Of a DNA stretch of 62,500 bases, positions 9,519-20,602 are shown piece after piece. Source of the stretch: Symbiodinium natans (lineage: Eukaryota > Sar > Dinophyceae > Suessiales > Symbiodiniaceae); contig CAJNDS010002709.1 of the NCBI GenBank assembly GCA_905221605.1, positions 42,652 through 105,151 on the forward strand, read 5' to 3'. The notes beneath the pieces are model-generated. The model was not told the DNA's origin, searched no databases, and saw only the letters and a list, made by a program, of their open reading frames with translations. Numbering within the stretch: the first letter of the stretch is position 1; every line of letters starts with the position of its first letter. A program made the position numbers and the translations under genes.

Positions 9519-9630
9519 TGGGGGTTTCCGAGATTAGGGATACCTCATTGGGGTCCTTATTGTAAGGGAACCCTACAATTTGGGGGTCTATCTATATTCT
9601 ATTCTAGGGGTCCCTTATTTTCGAAACCCC
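9519..9630. mobile_element. FB3 foldback element copy
   Basis: gggggtttccgagattaggg at the left and ccttattttcgaaacccccc at the right are inverted versions of each other, with the family core between. Confidence 0.6.
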
Positions 9631-9689
9631 CCCAATGTGCTGGGAAACAAAAGTTTTCTGATTGGTGGCCGGAGTGTCTACTGAGCCAG

Positions 9690-9813
9690 GCGACAGTGTG
9701 GACACTTTGGCAGCAACCGGACAGTTTGAACCGTGTAGCTGCTGTCAAGCGATTGATGGCGCTGAAGGCAGCGTCACCACGGTCATGGAGCTCGTGACTG
9801 AACATGGTGCAGG
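9690..9813 (+). CDS. Exon island, unrecognised
   Basis: Acceptor ctgagccag, then DSVDTLAATGQFEPCSCCQA and SVTTVMELVTEHGAG. Another frame is open but less protein-like. Confidence 0.42.
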
Positions 9814-10100
9814 GTTCAAGAGGGTTTAGGGCTCAGGGTCAGGGGGTTAGGGGTTGGTTTAGGAGGGTTTAGGGCAGGGTTTAGAGCACTTTTCTCGCCA
9901 GGCTTTCTCCTGATCGAAACGCAAACAGGTAGAAACCCCCAACCAGGAACCCCACAGTCCTCATGTATCAACCTCAGGCCCTACCAAACAGTGTGTTTAG
10001 TTTAGGATTAGGGTTTGGAGTGTAGGGTTTAGGGTTTGGGGTTTGGGGACCCCTGTAAACCCCAGAATCCTACAACCCGCAGCCTTAAACCCTTTTCCAG

Positions 10101-10170
10101 ACAAACATTGTGTCTGAATTCATGGTGCATCTGCAGCATCTTGCTGCGTCCAGCCTGCGAAATCTTCGTA
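10101..10170 (+). CDS. Exon island, unrecognised
   Basis: Acceptor aacccttttccag, then TNIVSEFMVHLQHLAASSLR. The 3' end is not defined. Confidence 0.4.
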
Positions 10171-10295
10171 TTTTGGGTTCGGGGAGGAGGTTCTGGGGGA
10201 TGAGGGGGGGGGGGGGTTCCCAAAAAGGGTTTAGGGTGTTTAGGGTGTTTAGGGTGTTTGTGGTGTTTGGGGTGTTTGGGGTGTTTAGGGTGTTT

Positions 10296-10621
10296 AATCC
10301 GTTCCCCCTAATATTAAAGGCCCCCCCCCCCCTCCCTTGTATAAAAACCCCCAAAGGGTTTTTTGTATTAGGGGGGGTTCTTATCGTTTGTCCGAAAATC
10401 CAGCCCGTCCTTATTGTAGCACGCTGGCTCAGCAGCCCAGCCTAAGCCTAGACAGCTACGTTTGGAAAAGGTTCATGTTTCTGCTTCCGGCTTCCAACCC
10501 CCGCCCCCCCTAACTCCCCGCTCTCTCTGTAGAGGTTTTAATCGGAACAGGCGCGGGATCGGGATTTTGGGCCAGGGGGTTCTTTATATTAGGGGGGTAT
10601 TAATATTAGGGGGAACGGATT
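10296..10621. mobile_element. Element with perfect 23-bp terminal inverted repeats
   Basis: 10295-10317 and 10600-10622 are exact reverse complements, 23 bp ending in the core GTTCCCCCTAATATTAA. The flanks aggtgttt-like and agtgtgtct-like match at 7 of 9 positions (10287-10295 against 10622-10630), consistent with a 9-bp target duplication. Inside are C- and G-runs and no ORF of note, so it is non-autonomous. Confidence 0.65.
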
Positions 10622-10729
10622 AGTGTGTCTTTTTGAGAATTTCCCCCACATGCCCCCCCCCCCCCCCCCCCCCGAAAACATCAACTCCCTTCACCCCTGT
10701 AAGTGATGATTGTGGGGAGAAAGCTGGGT

Positions 10730-10822
10730 GGTTCTTAGTAGGGAATGAAAGAATTAGGGCCCTGTAGAATTCCTTAGAGGGTATATGTAGGGCCCTCATT
10801 CCCCCATTCCCTACTAAGAACC
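10730..10822. mobile_element. FB7 foldback element
   Basis: ggttcttagtagggaatg at the left and cattccctactaagaacc at the right form an 18-bp inverted repeat. Related copies near 32037-32155, 36250-36312 and 45316-45424. Confidence 0.65.
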
Positions 10823-10853
10823 AAGGGGAAAAACGAAAAAATGTCGTCCGCAG

Positions 10854-10920
10854 GCATATTGAGGATGGGGGAGGAGATCGGTCTGGTCCGCAGGACCACT
10901 TGGGGGTCAACTTTCAGCAC
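10854..10920 (+). CDS. Possible exon island
   Basis: After atgtcgtccgcag two frames stay open (ILRMGEEIGLVRRTTW or HIEDGGGDRSGPQDHLG). Frame and function unknown. Confidence 0.25.
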
Positions 10921-11767
10921 CTTTACCCTAATCCCTAAACCCTAAACCCTAACCCTAAACCCTAAACCCTAAACCAGAAAGCAACCAAGCCAAGAGGCGT
11001 GGGGATGTCGGGTTTGGGGTTAGGGGGGCTTCGGGCATCCAGGACCAGAGAAACCCTGAACCATAAAGCTGCAAGCCCAAAACACTTCACTCTCAAGCCA
11101 GACTCCCTCAACCTTAAAACCTAAAATCCCCCGTGTGCCCTAAGCCCTACGCCCGGGGCCTTAGCCCTATAAGCCCTAAGCTCGAAGCCCCAAACCCTAA
11201 ACCCCAAACCCTAAACCCTAAACCCTAAACCCCAAGCCCTAAGCCCTAAACCCTAAACCCTAAACCCTAACCCTAAACCCTAAAACCCTAAGAGGCCTCC
11301 TCAGCAGCTGACACACCGGATGCTGGCTTCCCGCCGGGGCGATCCTCCGGAAGCTCCCCCAGCTTCGTCGTCTACCAGCTTCCCTCCCTCTCTGGGGTTT
11401 AGGGTTTAGGGTTTGGGGTTTAGGGCTCAGGGCTTAGGGTTGAGGGTTTAGGGTTGAGGGTTTAGGGTTGAGGGTCCCTCCCAGGGACTCCAATACCCCT
11501 TAATTAAGGAAAAAATCCTTAAATCAGAATACGGTTCCTTTCACGGTTTAAGGAATGTTCATTTATTAAGAGGTATTCGAGTCTCTGGGATTCTTTAGGG
11601 TTTAGGGTTTAGCCTTTCGGGTTTTGGGGTTGGAGGGTTTAGGGCTTGCAGGGTTTAGTGGATAGGGTTCCCTCCCTCTCTGAGGTTTCTTGGGTCTAAG
11701 GGTTCAGGAGTTCTGTCTTGATTCAGTCGATACGCGCCCAAAGCATGAAGTCAGCGATTCAGAATAA

Positions 11768-11938
11768 CGTAGGGGCCTTAGTAATGAGAATGGAGTTCTG
11801 GGGGTTCTTACGGTATTCTTACAAAGGGACCAAAAAGGGAAAAAGATTCGCAATTATACCGACGCCTCTAGTGTTTTGGGGCACCTTGGGCATTCGGAGG
11901 CTATGGGGACTTGAGGTTCCAAAGTTCTTCTAGGGATC
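11768..11938. mobile_element. FB8 element copy
   Basis: aggggccttagtaatgagaatgg at the left and attcgcaattataccgacgcc at the right match a second copy at 42089-42183 (ggggccttaataattagaat to attcgtaattgatccggcccc). Confidence 0.5.
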
Positions 11939-11975
11939 TGGGGCTGAGGGTTCCAGGGAGTTTCCCTACTTCCAG

Positions 11976-12068
11976 GGTTTAGGGTTTAGGGTTTAGGGTT
12001 TAGGGTTTAGGGTTTAGGGTTTAGGGTTTAGGGTTTTAGGGTTTTAGGGTTTAGGGTTTAGGGCTCCA
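11976..12068. repeat. TTTAGGG array
   Basis: Near-perfect units. The segment 11090-11470 before it holds mixed CCCTAAA and TTTAGGG blocks around an island (11290-11390) that is open on both strands. Confidence 0.9.
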
Positions 12069-12530
12069 GGGAGGGTTCCAGGGAGTTTCCCTACTTCCCT
12101 AAGCCCCTGGGCACTAAACCCTAAAACGCCCCTTTGCGCAAGCGAAACCGAAAGCCCATATAGATCCTGCACTCAAACCCCCCCCCGCCCCGCATGAAAG
12201 TTTAGGGCTTAGTCACTTAGTCTTAAGCTAGGATGGCCCCTAAAACCCTCAGAAAACATTCTTCCTGAATATGTTATTCTTCAACCCAATAAGGCAAATG
12301 AAAAGTGCCTCAAGGGCCTACCTCAAAGGGTTTAGCGCACCTTCTGATACACTGGCCTATCCGGAATCTGCGATGGAAGGGCCTGGTAATCCCTTCTCTT
12401 AAACGCTACACCCCTAAACCCTTAACCCTTAACCCCAAACACCCCAAACCCTAAATCCTAAATCCTAATCCCCAAACCTAAACCCTAAGCCCTAAACCCC
12501 GAACCCCAAACCCTACACCCGCAACATCCC

Positions 12531-12595
12531 TGAGGTCGGCAGTCCCCGGCCTCCTCGGGGCGTCAGGGTGCGGATGCGCCTGGCGGAGGCGCCCC
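12531..12595 (+). CDS. Possible short exon
   Basis: VGSPRPPRGVRVRMRLAEAP between a GAG acceptor and a GTGAAG donor. Confidence 0.3.
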
Positions 12596-12608
12596 CGGTG
12601 AAGGGGGA

Positions 12609-12832
12609 AAAGGAGGGACCCCCTAGAAGGGACAGGGTTGAGGGTTGAGGGTTTAGGGTTTAGGGTTTAGGGTTGAGGGTTCAGGGTTTAGGGCTTCAGC
12701 TTATTCCCCTAAATAACCCCTACATAATGTAGTCCCTACATACCGAAGTAGCCCCCCAAAAAAAAACCCTGGATAACCCCTAAGGTCCCTTTGCAGGGCC
12801 CCTCCTGTGGTCCCTGGGCGAGGTACCCTGAA
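12609..12832. mobile_element. FB6 copy interrupted by TTTAGGG units
   Basis: aaaaggagggaccccctagaaggga at the left runs into a TTTAGGG-type block (12647-12697), after which the family sequence resumes (ttattcccctaaataacccc, ccgaagtagcc, ctaaggtccc). Confidence 0.55.
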
Positions 12833-12959
12833 ACCCTAAACTGATAGGGTTCTTAACCCTAAACCCTAAACCCTGAAACCCTAAACTTATAGGGTTCTCA
12901 GGTTCTTAACCCTAAACCCTAAACCCTGAAACCCTAAACTTAGAGGGTTCTTAAGGGAG

Positions 12960-13590
12960 GGGGCTTCAAAGGGGGGGGCATGCAACTTTAGGTTCTCAAT
13001 CTTTTCGGCTTAGGTTGTGGGTGCTCTTCTACTGAGAAACGTGCTCACTAAACATAAGCTTTGCAGCACGTAGAATTAACACTGCTGCTTATCTACCTAC
13101 CACCTGTGGGTTTGTTGTCGACGTTTTGTGATGTAAACACATCTCATACGTTTGACTCATGCCTTTGGTTTCATATTGTATCATGCTTTGGTCTCATGGA
13201 GTTTTCGATTCTCTGGTATAAACTCCTTGCAACTTTGGCATTTGTTCTTTTGATGACTTTCCCGTGGCTGCGTGGTTCCTATTTGTGGATGTGTGCAGAA
13301 TCCCTTCATAGCCGCTACATTCCTCACTAGTCATTCCCCCGCAATCCTCCTCCATGACCTTCTCAGCTCATGCTCGAGATCATGACTTTCAACATCCATA
13401 GGGGTTCCGATAAACCCTAAACTACTACTTGGAGCTTTATTGGCTTTATTTTATTGTAATGTTTTTGGGATTTGTTGTATTGATGCGATTGCTACTATGT
13501 CTTGGCACGTGTTCGTGGATTTTGACATCTGCTCCATGGATTCTAGCCAAAACATTCCAAACAAAACCATTATATTTCTTCAATGCTAGG
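12960..13590. other. Repeat-free segment without a recognisable gene
   Basis: About 600 bp of mixed sequence with no array. A 89-codon plus-strand frame (13061-13330) is hydrophobic, has no recognised motif and no clear splice borders; I do not call it a gene. Confidence 0.4.
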
Positions 13591-13865
13591 GCTAGGGTTT
13601 AGGGTTTAGGATTTAGGGAACAAAAAAGGTTGAGAGGCTCCTGGGGTCCGCACCAGTACACAGGTTGGAAGCACTGCATCTGCATCTGCATCTGCATCTC
13701 CCACAGGCCCAACCTGGCAGGATAGGTCTGAACCCTTTGGGCCCTATTAGGGTTTAGGGTTTAGGGTTGAGGGTTGAGGGTTTAGGGTTTAGGGTTTAGG
13801 GTTTAGGAATTAGGAATTAGGGTTTAAGGTTTAGGGTTTAGGGTTTAGGGTTTAGGGTTTCTTTA

Positions 13866-13962
13866 GGATGGCCCTGAAAACCCTCTGAAAAAATGTTCCT
13901 ACATGTGATCCTCCTAAACCCAACAAGGGTACATGTAAAATATCCCAAACCTAGAACCCTGT
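13866..13962. mobile_element. FB9 element copy
   Basis: aggatggccctgaaaaccctctga, then cctaaacccaacaagggtac. Other copies: 597-660, 4370-4440, 12230-12345, 15808-15908, 27448-27600. Confidence 0.5.
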
Positions 13963-14047
13963 GTCCGTTTACCCCTAAACACTCAACCCCTAGGAGGTCA
14001 AATGCGGTTGAAGGATGTCAGGCTTTAGGTTTTTGGGGGGATATCAG

Positions 14048-14169
14048 TTGGGATGTTCCCTTATACGAACAGAGTTTTCAAATAAGGGGGGGGGGGGGGC
14101 GGGGGGGGGCGGGCGCGGGGGGTACTATAATCCTAGTAAGGACTGTTAGTATAAGGGGGAACATCGCAA
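14048..14169. mobile_element. FB2 foldback element with 8-bp target duplication
   Basis: Ends TTGGGATGTTCCC and GGGAACATCGCAA are inverted repeats with one mismatch, flanked by direct repeats gatatcag at 14040-14047 and 14170-14177. The middle is a G-rich tract. Eight-bp duplications are known for hAT- and P-type elements; no transposase is present. Confidence 0.8.
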
Positions 14170-14269
14170 GATATCAGTATGGCGTTCCTGAACAGCAACA
14201 CCCTAATAGCCACCCAAAAGCCTCAACCTGAAGCCCTAAACCTTGACCCTCCAAAACCATCCCAACCCT

Positions 14270-14460
14270 AAACCCTAAACCCTAAACCCTTAACCCTGAA
14301 CCTTAAACCCTGAACCCTAAACCCTGAACCCTAAACCCTGCAGCCTAAACCCTAAACCCTAAACCCTAAACCCTAAACCCTAAACCCTAAACCCCAAACC
14401 CCAAACCCCAAACCCTAAACCCTAAACCCTAAACCCTAAACCCTAAACCCTAAACCCTCA
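14270..14460. repeat. CCCTAAA array
   Basis: Units with CCCTGAA and CCCCAAA variants. Confidence 0.92.
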
Positions 14461-14548
14461 GCCCTGGCGCGCCGTCCCCTCGGATGGGCGGCGTAGACAG
14501 ACGAAGCGCGGGAGCCAGCAGAGGCCTCACCATCATCTTTTCCAGTTT

Positions 14549-14712
14549 GTTTGGGGTTTAGGGTTTAGGGTTTAGGGTTTAGGGTTTAGGGTTTAGGGTT
14601 TAGGGTTTAGGGTTTAGGGTTTAGGGTTTAGGGTTTAGGGTTTAGGGTTAGGGTTTAGGGTTTAGGGTTTAGGGTTTAGGGTTTAGGGTTTAGGGTTTAG
14701 GGATTAGGGATT
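14549..14712. repeat. TTTAGGG array
   Basis: About 22 nearly perfect units. The 90-bp island between this and the preceding opposite-strand array is open on the minus strand (DDGEASAGSRASSVYAAHPR). Confidence 0.93.
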
Positions 14713-15635
14713 TTGTTTCATCCAATTCCCATATGGAGGTTTACGAAACTCAAAGATCCCGAATTTAGACTCCAAGTTGTAGGATTCCCTTATAATAAGG
14801 ACCCCAAGAAGGTACCCCATATTCGGAAACCCCATATCTTTGAATGAAAAAACCACATAAATAATCAGAACTATAATTTGATTCATCATTGCTCTTATTT
14901 TTCGTTTTTGTGCGGGTAGCGTGCCAGGGGTTCAGTGGGTACAGGGGCTGAGGGTTTAGGGTTTAGGGTTTGGGGTTTGGGGTTTGGGGTTTGGGGTTTA
15001 GGGTTTGGGGTTTAGGGTTTAGGGTCTAGGGTTCAGGGGCCCTAGGATAAGGTTAAGGCTTGGGGTCAAGGGGCATTGTGGAAGATATCTCACAAAGCAG
15101 GATGTGGCTCTGGCGCCGCACGGGAGTTCCACAACATTGGGTTCCGGCTTCCAAAAAACCTAAGCCCCCAAAACCTAAACCTTTATCCCCCCCAAAAAAG
15201 CCTCTAAACCCCTAAGCTAAAGCCCAAAACCCCAAAACCCCTAAAACCCCCTAAACCCCCACCTCGACGCCTAGATCTTCACGAAGAAAAGGCGCCAGAA
15301 ACGCAGCTAAAAACTCAAAACCCCCCAAAACCCCCCAACCGCTAAACAAAACCCTCAAACCCCAAAACCCCGATAGGGACCGCCAGATCGCAACGAAAGA
15401 AGGCGCAACGAAATGCTGCGGCCCAGCTCAGGAGCCTGCCACCTCGCTACCATCCACCTCCAGCTGCAGCTCCTGGAGAAGCGATGAGTTTTTTTTGGGG
15501 GGGTTCGGGGCCCTAAACCCTAAACCCTAGACGCTAAACCCTAAACCCTAAACCTTTTTTTCTTGTGGGGGCGGGGGGGGTGGGGGGGTTCAAGGTTTGA
15601 GGGTCTGGGGCGCTCAGATTGAAAGGGCGGCCAAT

Positions 15636-15706
15636 TAGGCCTGAACAAGCCTTGATTTGGCCCTGGTACCGCTTGACGCCCCTTGGTGGTCCCGCATCTC
15701 CGCTGG
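15636..15706 (-). CDS. Possible exon island
   Basis: After tatagacccag the frame reads GDAGPPRGVKRYQGQIKACS with good third-position G+C. There is a weak likeness to an AP2-type strand (RGVKRYQGQIKA), not enough to assign. Confidence 0.3.
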
Positions 15707-15962
15707 GTCTATAGGGTGTAGAATTTATGGCTTAAGGTTAGTTTAGGGCTTAGGGTGTGGGTGACTCAAGGAAGGAATTTCCCAAAACAAAAGCCTTCTG
15801 AGGCCTAAGCTAGGTTAGCCCCATACAGCCTCTTAGAAATATTCCTGCGAATATGATCCTCTTAAACCCAACAAAAGGAAACAATAAATGTTGCAAGGGC
15901 CTACCCAGTAAACCTTCCAGAGCCGACAGGGTTCAGGGTTTAGAGGTTCAGGGCAGCAGGCA

Positions 15963-16064
15963 TCACTTGTCCGTTCGTTCTCTCGCTTTAGAACCACTTT
16001 CAAGGACATTAGGGCGCAGCACGGCTGATTGAAGCCAGATTCCTTCAGTCCCTTGGGAGATCTC
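15963..16064 (-). CDS. Probable terminal exon, unrecognised
   Basis: Acceptor aagccatcag, then 33 codons in phase 0 (EISQGTEGIWLQSAVLRPNV and on to ERTDK) and TGA. Confidence 0.45.
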   Translation of the reverse strand, partial: EISQGTEGIWLQSAVLRPNVLESGSKARERTDK

Positions 16065-16369
16065 CTGATGGCTTGTTTGTGGTTTTTGGGCAGGGGTGAG
16101 GTACCCAAGGACACTTAGGGAAGCTTCGGGAGCAGCATCATGGGAGGTTTAGGGTTTAGGCTAGCTTTCGGTTAGGGCGGTTAGGGTTAGGGCCCTACCC
16201 TGCACATGTGGGTTGGGTGGAAGAATCCTAATCCCTACATACATCCCAGAAGCCGTGGGGAAACCCTACACCCTAATCTCTAAAGACCTAAACCCCAACT
16301 TGAACCCCAACTCTGGACCCGAAACCCACAACAACTCTAACTTACTAGAGCCATAAGCCCGGAAAGCGA

Positions 16370-16760
16370 GTGTCCACCCCGAAGTGTGACGCTCTTCCAT
16401 CTCCATTGGCTGCCACTTGCATCGATGAGCTTTTCCAGAATCAAGCTGCTCGGTCTACACGGTCACTATGCTCGTTAACCGATATCGGAACTCAAAGCCT
16501 GTCCAGGGGCTTGACGGCAAGCTGGCCGTCGCCAAATGCGGTAAAGGGCTTCAAAACACACCTGACATTGTGCAGACATGCGTAGCGTCGCAGCGGAGTG
16601 CCCCTCAATGCCCAGCCCACGACGAGGCCCCGCAGACCGTGTGAGACTGTGGCGTGGGCAAGCCACTGCCGCGAGGAAGCGCTCCCCAGGGGTGCCAAGT
16701 TCATCTGCGCATCGCACCTCCAGCCTAGTCCCCCATGCATGGAACAGCAGCAAAATAGTC
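16370..16760 (+). CDS. Coding island, unrecognised protein
   Basis: An array-free 430-bp segment. The best piece is 16507-16644: acceptor cctgtccag, then 45 codons (GLDGKLAVAKCGKGLQNTPD, IVQTCVASQRSAPQCPAHDE) and TGA. Flanking pieces read CDALPSPLAATCIDELFQNQ (16384-16443) and ASHCREEALPRGAKFICASH in other frames, so more exons or frameshifts are likely. Confidence 0.4.
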
Positions 16761-17159
16761 AACCACGTTTTTCGGGACGTGTTGTGTATGACTGTAGGGT
16801 TTAGGGCTTATGGCTTAGGGTTCAAAGGCGCCAATGTAGTTGGATGCAGTTCCTTTTTGGGTTAGGTATAGGGGATTCTTGTATACTACCCCAAAAAGGC
16901 GTACTACATAGGAGCCCTTAGGTAGGGTCTAGGTGAAACGCTGGGAAGGGTCCTCCGCTTCGGCTCGGTTGGCTTCGGCGAGCTGCTGGTAACGCTGGTA
17001 CTCCTCCGAGATCGTCTCTGCTTCGGGGTTTTAGGGTTTCGGGTTTCGGGTTTAGGGTTTAGGGTTTAGGGTTTAGGGTTTAGGGTTTAGGGTTTAGGGT
17101 TTAGGGTTTAGGGTTTAGGGTTTATGGAGCCCGGAGGGAGGGGGGGCGGCTAGAGAGGG

Positions 17160-17335
17160 GTTAAGAAAGGTAATTTTGGGGTATAGGGTTTCCTGGGCTA
17201 CTTTCCTGGTAGCCCAGTACCCATATTTTTATACGGGCACCCTTTTTGGGGTGGGCTACTTCATAACGGAACCTAGAACCCAAAAGAAGGGCAAAAGGGT
17301 ACCACTGGGCTGGCAAGGTTCTAGGGCTTCGGGCT
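17160..17335. mobile_element. FB5 foldback element
   Basis: ctgggctactttcctggtagcccag at the left and gggtaccactgggctggcaaggttctagg at the right. Two related copies lie in tandem at 33205-33345 and 33346-33412. Confidence 0.5.
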
Positions 17336-17398
17336 CAGGGTTTTTGCGGGATCTCCGGAGTGAGCGTCGTTGCCCTGACCTCCGAAAATGAGCCTGCT

Positions 17399-17640
17399 TA
17401 GGGTTTAGGTTTAGGGTTTAGGGTTTAGGGTTTAGGGTTTAGGGTTTAGGGTTTAGGGTTTAGGGTTTAGGGTTTAGGGTTTAGGGTTTAGGGTTCAGGG
17501 TTCAGGGTTCAGGGTTCAGGGTTTCAGGGTTCAGTTAGGGTTTAGGGTAGGGTTTAGGGTTTAGGGTTTAGGGTTTAGGGTTTAGGGTTTAGGGTTTAGG
17601 GTTTAGGGTTTAGGGTTTAGGGTTTAGGGTTTAGGGTTTG
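17399..17640. repeat. TTTAGGG array
   Basis: About 34 units with a short GGGTTCA patch in the middle. Confidence 0.93.
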
Positions 17641-17838
17641 AAGCCGAGGGACAGGGTTCTCGGGGCCTTGAGCCACGAATCCCTACATCCATTCAGCTTG
17701 AAAGCGCCAGACCCTAAACCCTAGCAACGCCGCAGCCCTCAACCAAAACTTTCAACCCTATGTTAACTCGAGTCAGACAGGGTCTTGTGCAATTCTGGCT
17801 GTGGAGAGGCCTTTGGGGCCTTTAGGGGTTCAGGGGGT

Positions 17839-18221
17839 TTAGAGTTTAGGGTCCCAGGAAAATCCTATACTTGCCTGTAGCTGCAGCTTCCCCCCACTTT
17901 TTAAGTGGGACTGATGCCACGAGCGGTCATGACCTGATACAAGTCCCGGAACCCAACCAAACCCCGAAAGCTTTTGCAGCCCTTGCGCACACATCCGGCT
18001 GAGCCCACGGTGTGCAAAGTTCTTTGCTGTCCTGTGTACGATTTGTGCTTGCATGATTTCCCAATTCTTGTGAAAGTCTTCCTCGCTTTGGGTCCAGGCC
18101 CTGAGCGCGGTGTCATCAAACACCTGCAAGGAGGGGCCATGGGGCTGTGCCTGGGCCTTGGGACCACCCCTTCTTTTGCTGGCACCTCCACCATGGCCAC
18201 CATCCCCATTCGTGACCCCAT
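17839..18221 (-). CDS. Long coding island, unrecognised protein
   Basis: A single minus frame is open for about 125 codons to TAA at 17839. It begins GGHGGGASKRRGGPKAQAQP, passes an inner acceptor-like cctccttgcag and reads VFDDTALRAWTQSEEDFHKN, then AQIVHRTAKNFAHRGLSRMC. The first half is glycine- and basic-rich, the second half helical. Third positions are mostly G or C. Domain and function unknown. Confidence 0.5.
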
Positions 18222-18429
18222 GAGGGGTTTAGGGTTTAGGGTTCAGGGTTCAGGGTTTAGGGTTTCGGGTTTAGGCTTTAGGGTTTAGGCTTTAGGGTTT
18301 AGGTGGAGTGGGCATACAACCGTGGCTGAATGCCACAAAGGCCATGACAGCATCCCCTAGACATCCTAAACCCCAAACCCCAAACCCCTAGATTCCCTAA
18401 TTAAGGCACCAAAAGCCCGCAACACTTAG

Positions 18430-18505
18430 GATTCAGTGGAGAGTTGCTAATGATGAGCCCCGAACAGCTCATCGAAACCTTGCACACGCCTTGCCTGTCG
18501 GGCTT
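18430..18505 (+). CDS. Possible exon island
   Basis: Acceptor aacacttag, then FSGELLMMSPEQLIETLHTP. Confidence 0.35.
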
Positions 18506-18617
18506 TGGGTTTAGGGCTGAGGTTAGTATAGGGTGCTGTCGACCCTAAACTCTAAACCCTAAACCCTAAACCCTAAACCCCAAACCCCAAACCCTAAACC
18601 CTAAACCCTAAACCCTA

Positions 18618-18669
18618 GCCACCCCTCAGCCCTGACGGAGAGGAACTCCTGAAGCTGACATCGCATCTC
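18618..18669 (-). CDS. Possible exon island, helical
   Basis: Acceptor ccgatgcctcag, then EMRCQLQEFLSVRAEG in phase 0. The minus-strand segment up to 18933 is also open in other frames. Confidence 0.35.
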
Positions 18670-19359
18670 CTGAGGCATCGGAGGCACTCCCTTCGGTTTC
18701 TTGAGGGGCGACGAGGTGCGATTTTCATTTTTAATTTTTTTTTGGGGGGGGGAAGGAGGGGGAATGCGCTCGGAACCTGGGACTTTAAAGCCTTGGCCCG
18801 AGACTTGAGGGTCAAAGTTTAGGGGCTTTCGGGCTTTCGGGCTTTGCGCACAAGTCTTCTGATCGTCATGCAAACTGGTCCCTCCTATCCCGAGTTTTGC
18901 GAACAGAGCCTTCAAAGCGAAGATCCCCAACACCCGGAACGTTTCTTACAGCAAGGAGCCCTGAACTCATGAGCTTACACTTCGATTCTTTCTTGGCCCA
19001 GGGTTGGCTTCGGGTAGGAGAAAGAACGGTGTATGGGTTTTGGGTTCTTGTTGAAGCAGGTTATGTAAGAGGTCCTAACCCTGAAAGACGTGAGGGAAGG
19101 GACAACCGGACGTCCGAAACTCTGATTCCAAAGGCCCTTCAACTTGTGGAAACTTCCCTCGAAGCCCTGTACAAACCGAAGAACACTAGGGTTGAGGGGC
19201 TTAGGGATTAGGGATAAGGGTTTAGAGTTCAGGGTTTAGGGAATCAAAAACTCCTCAAGCAACCTCGCACCTTCGTAAACACCCACACTATAAGCTGGGG
19301 CTTAGAGTCTCGGGCGTGTCGTCTTGGCAAGACCCCTAAACCCTAAACAACCCAATCTC

Positions 19360-19475
19360 TCATCCGACGTGCGCGTCCTCCTCAGCTTGCAAGGGCTTGT
19401 CCTCCTCCTCCTCGTCCTCCTCGTCCTCCTCCTCCGCCTCGTAAACGTCATCCTCGCCTTCGTGAGGGACAGGCC
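19360..19475 (-). CDS. Acidic C-terminal exon
   Basis: GEDDVYEAEEEDEEDEEEED then KPLQAEEDAHVG and TGA at 19360-19362. Acidic tails of this kind are common in nuclear or chaperone-like proteins; identity unknown. Coiled-coil islands upstream on the same strand (20.6-24.35 kb) may belong to the same gene. Confidence 0.5.
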
Positions 19476-19955
19476 GGGGGGTTTCGGGTTGATGGTTTAG
19501 GGGGTCGAAAGTCTTTCGAGTGGTTTCGAGTTCAGGGTTTCGGTTTTGGGGCTTCGGGCTTAAGGCGCCAGGCTAGAGGTCCATGTTCTAGGTAGCTTAC
19601 ACTTACTGTTCCTGAGCCCTCAACCTTCAAGCCAGGGTTTCCCCAAACCCTAAACCCTAAACCCTAAACCCTCAACACTAAACCCTAAACCCCAAACCCT
19701 AAACCCTAAACCCGACTAAGAAGCCGATAGCCGCCAACTGTGTTCCAAGAGGTGGTTGGGCTGTGGATTCCAAGCAAGAGGTGTGCAGGTTAAGGGTTTA
19801 GGTTTCAGGGTTTAGGGTTTAGGGTTTAGGGTTTAGGGTTTAGGGTTTAGGGTTTAGGGTTGAGGGTTTAGGGTTTAGGGTTTAGGGTTTAGCCCCGGCA
19901 TGCACTCATTTGCAATCTCGCAATGAGCTTCAATCGCTCCAATACCAAGGTGTTC

Positions 19956-20044
19956 TACTTGGAGGTTCATGGTACTTATTAATCAATTATAGCTGTACTT
20001 AAGTATGGTGGTAAGTACAGTTATAATTGGTTCAGAAGTAGAAT
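19956..20044. mobile_element. FB1 foldback element copy (3' end lost)
   Basis: tacttggaggttcatggtacttatt at the left, gtacagttataattggttcagaagta at the right; the terminal gaacctccaagta is missing. Confidence 0.6.
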
Positions 20045-20173
20045 CACGTCAATATTAAGGGTTTTAGAGTTCGGGGCTTCAGGCTTCGGGGCTTCGGCGC
20101 GCTTGGCGTTTGGAGCCTTAGCACTTCACGGTACAGAAGCCCGATCGAGATGCCCCCCCCCCCCCCCATACCC

Positions 20174-20302
20174 TACTTCGAGGTTCATGGTACTTATACA
20201 CCAGTTGTAACTGTACTCACTTATAAGCCCTTAAGTGCCCTAATGTGGCTATCAGTACAGGTGTAAGTACTGTCATTTACAAGTACCATGAACCTCCAAG
20301 TA
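20174..20302. mobile_element. FB1 foldback element, full copy
   Basis: tacttcgaggttcatggtactta at the left and agtaccatgaacctccaagta at the right are inverted repeats of about 20 bp. The core gcccttaagtgccctaatgtgg is shared by the other copies. No ORF. Confidence 0.75.
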
Positions 20303-20602
20303 CCCCATCTTTAGACCGGGATAGCTCATTGAGCTCCACACCCCTCTAAGACCCCTCGCTGGAGGTACAAATACGGCAACTAAGTATTCTGGAGCTTGGG
20401 GCTTAGGAGCCTTGATGGCTTTAGGGCTGACTTGGAGGTTCACGGGTCGTTCTAAGTAGTGTTTTAGTTCTGGGAACAATACTTGTACTCTTGTCTATAC
20501 TTCTAATCTTGTTTAGGGTGCCTAAACCCTAAACCCTAATTAAATCCTAAACCCTAAACCCTAAACCCCCTTGAAGCCCCCTAAGACCCCCTAAGGAGCT
20601 AC

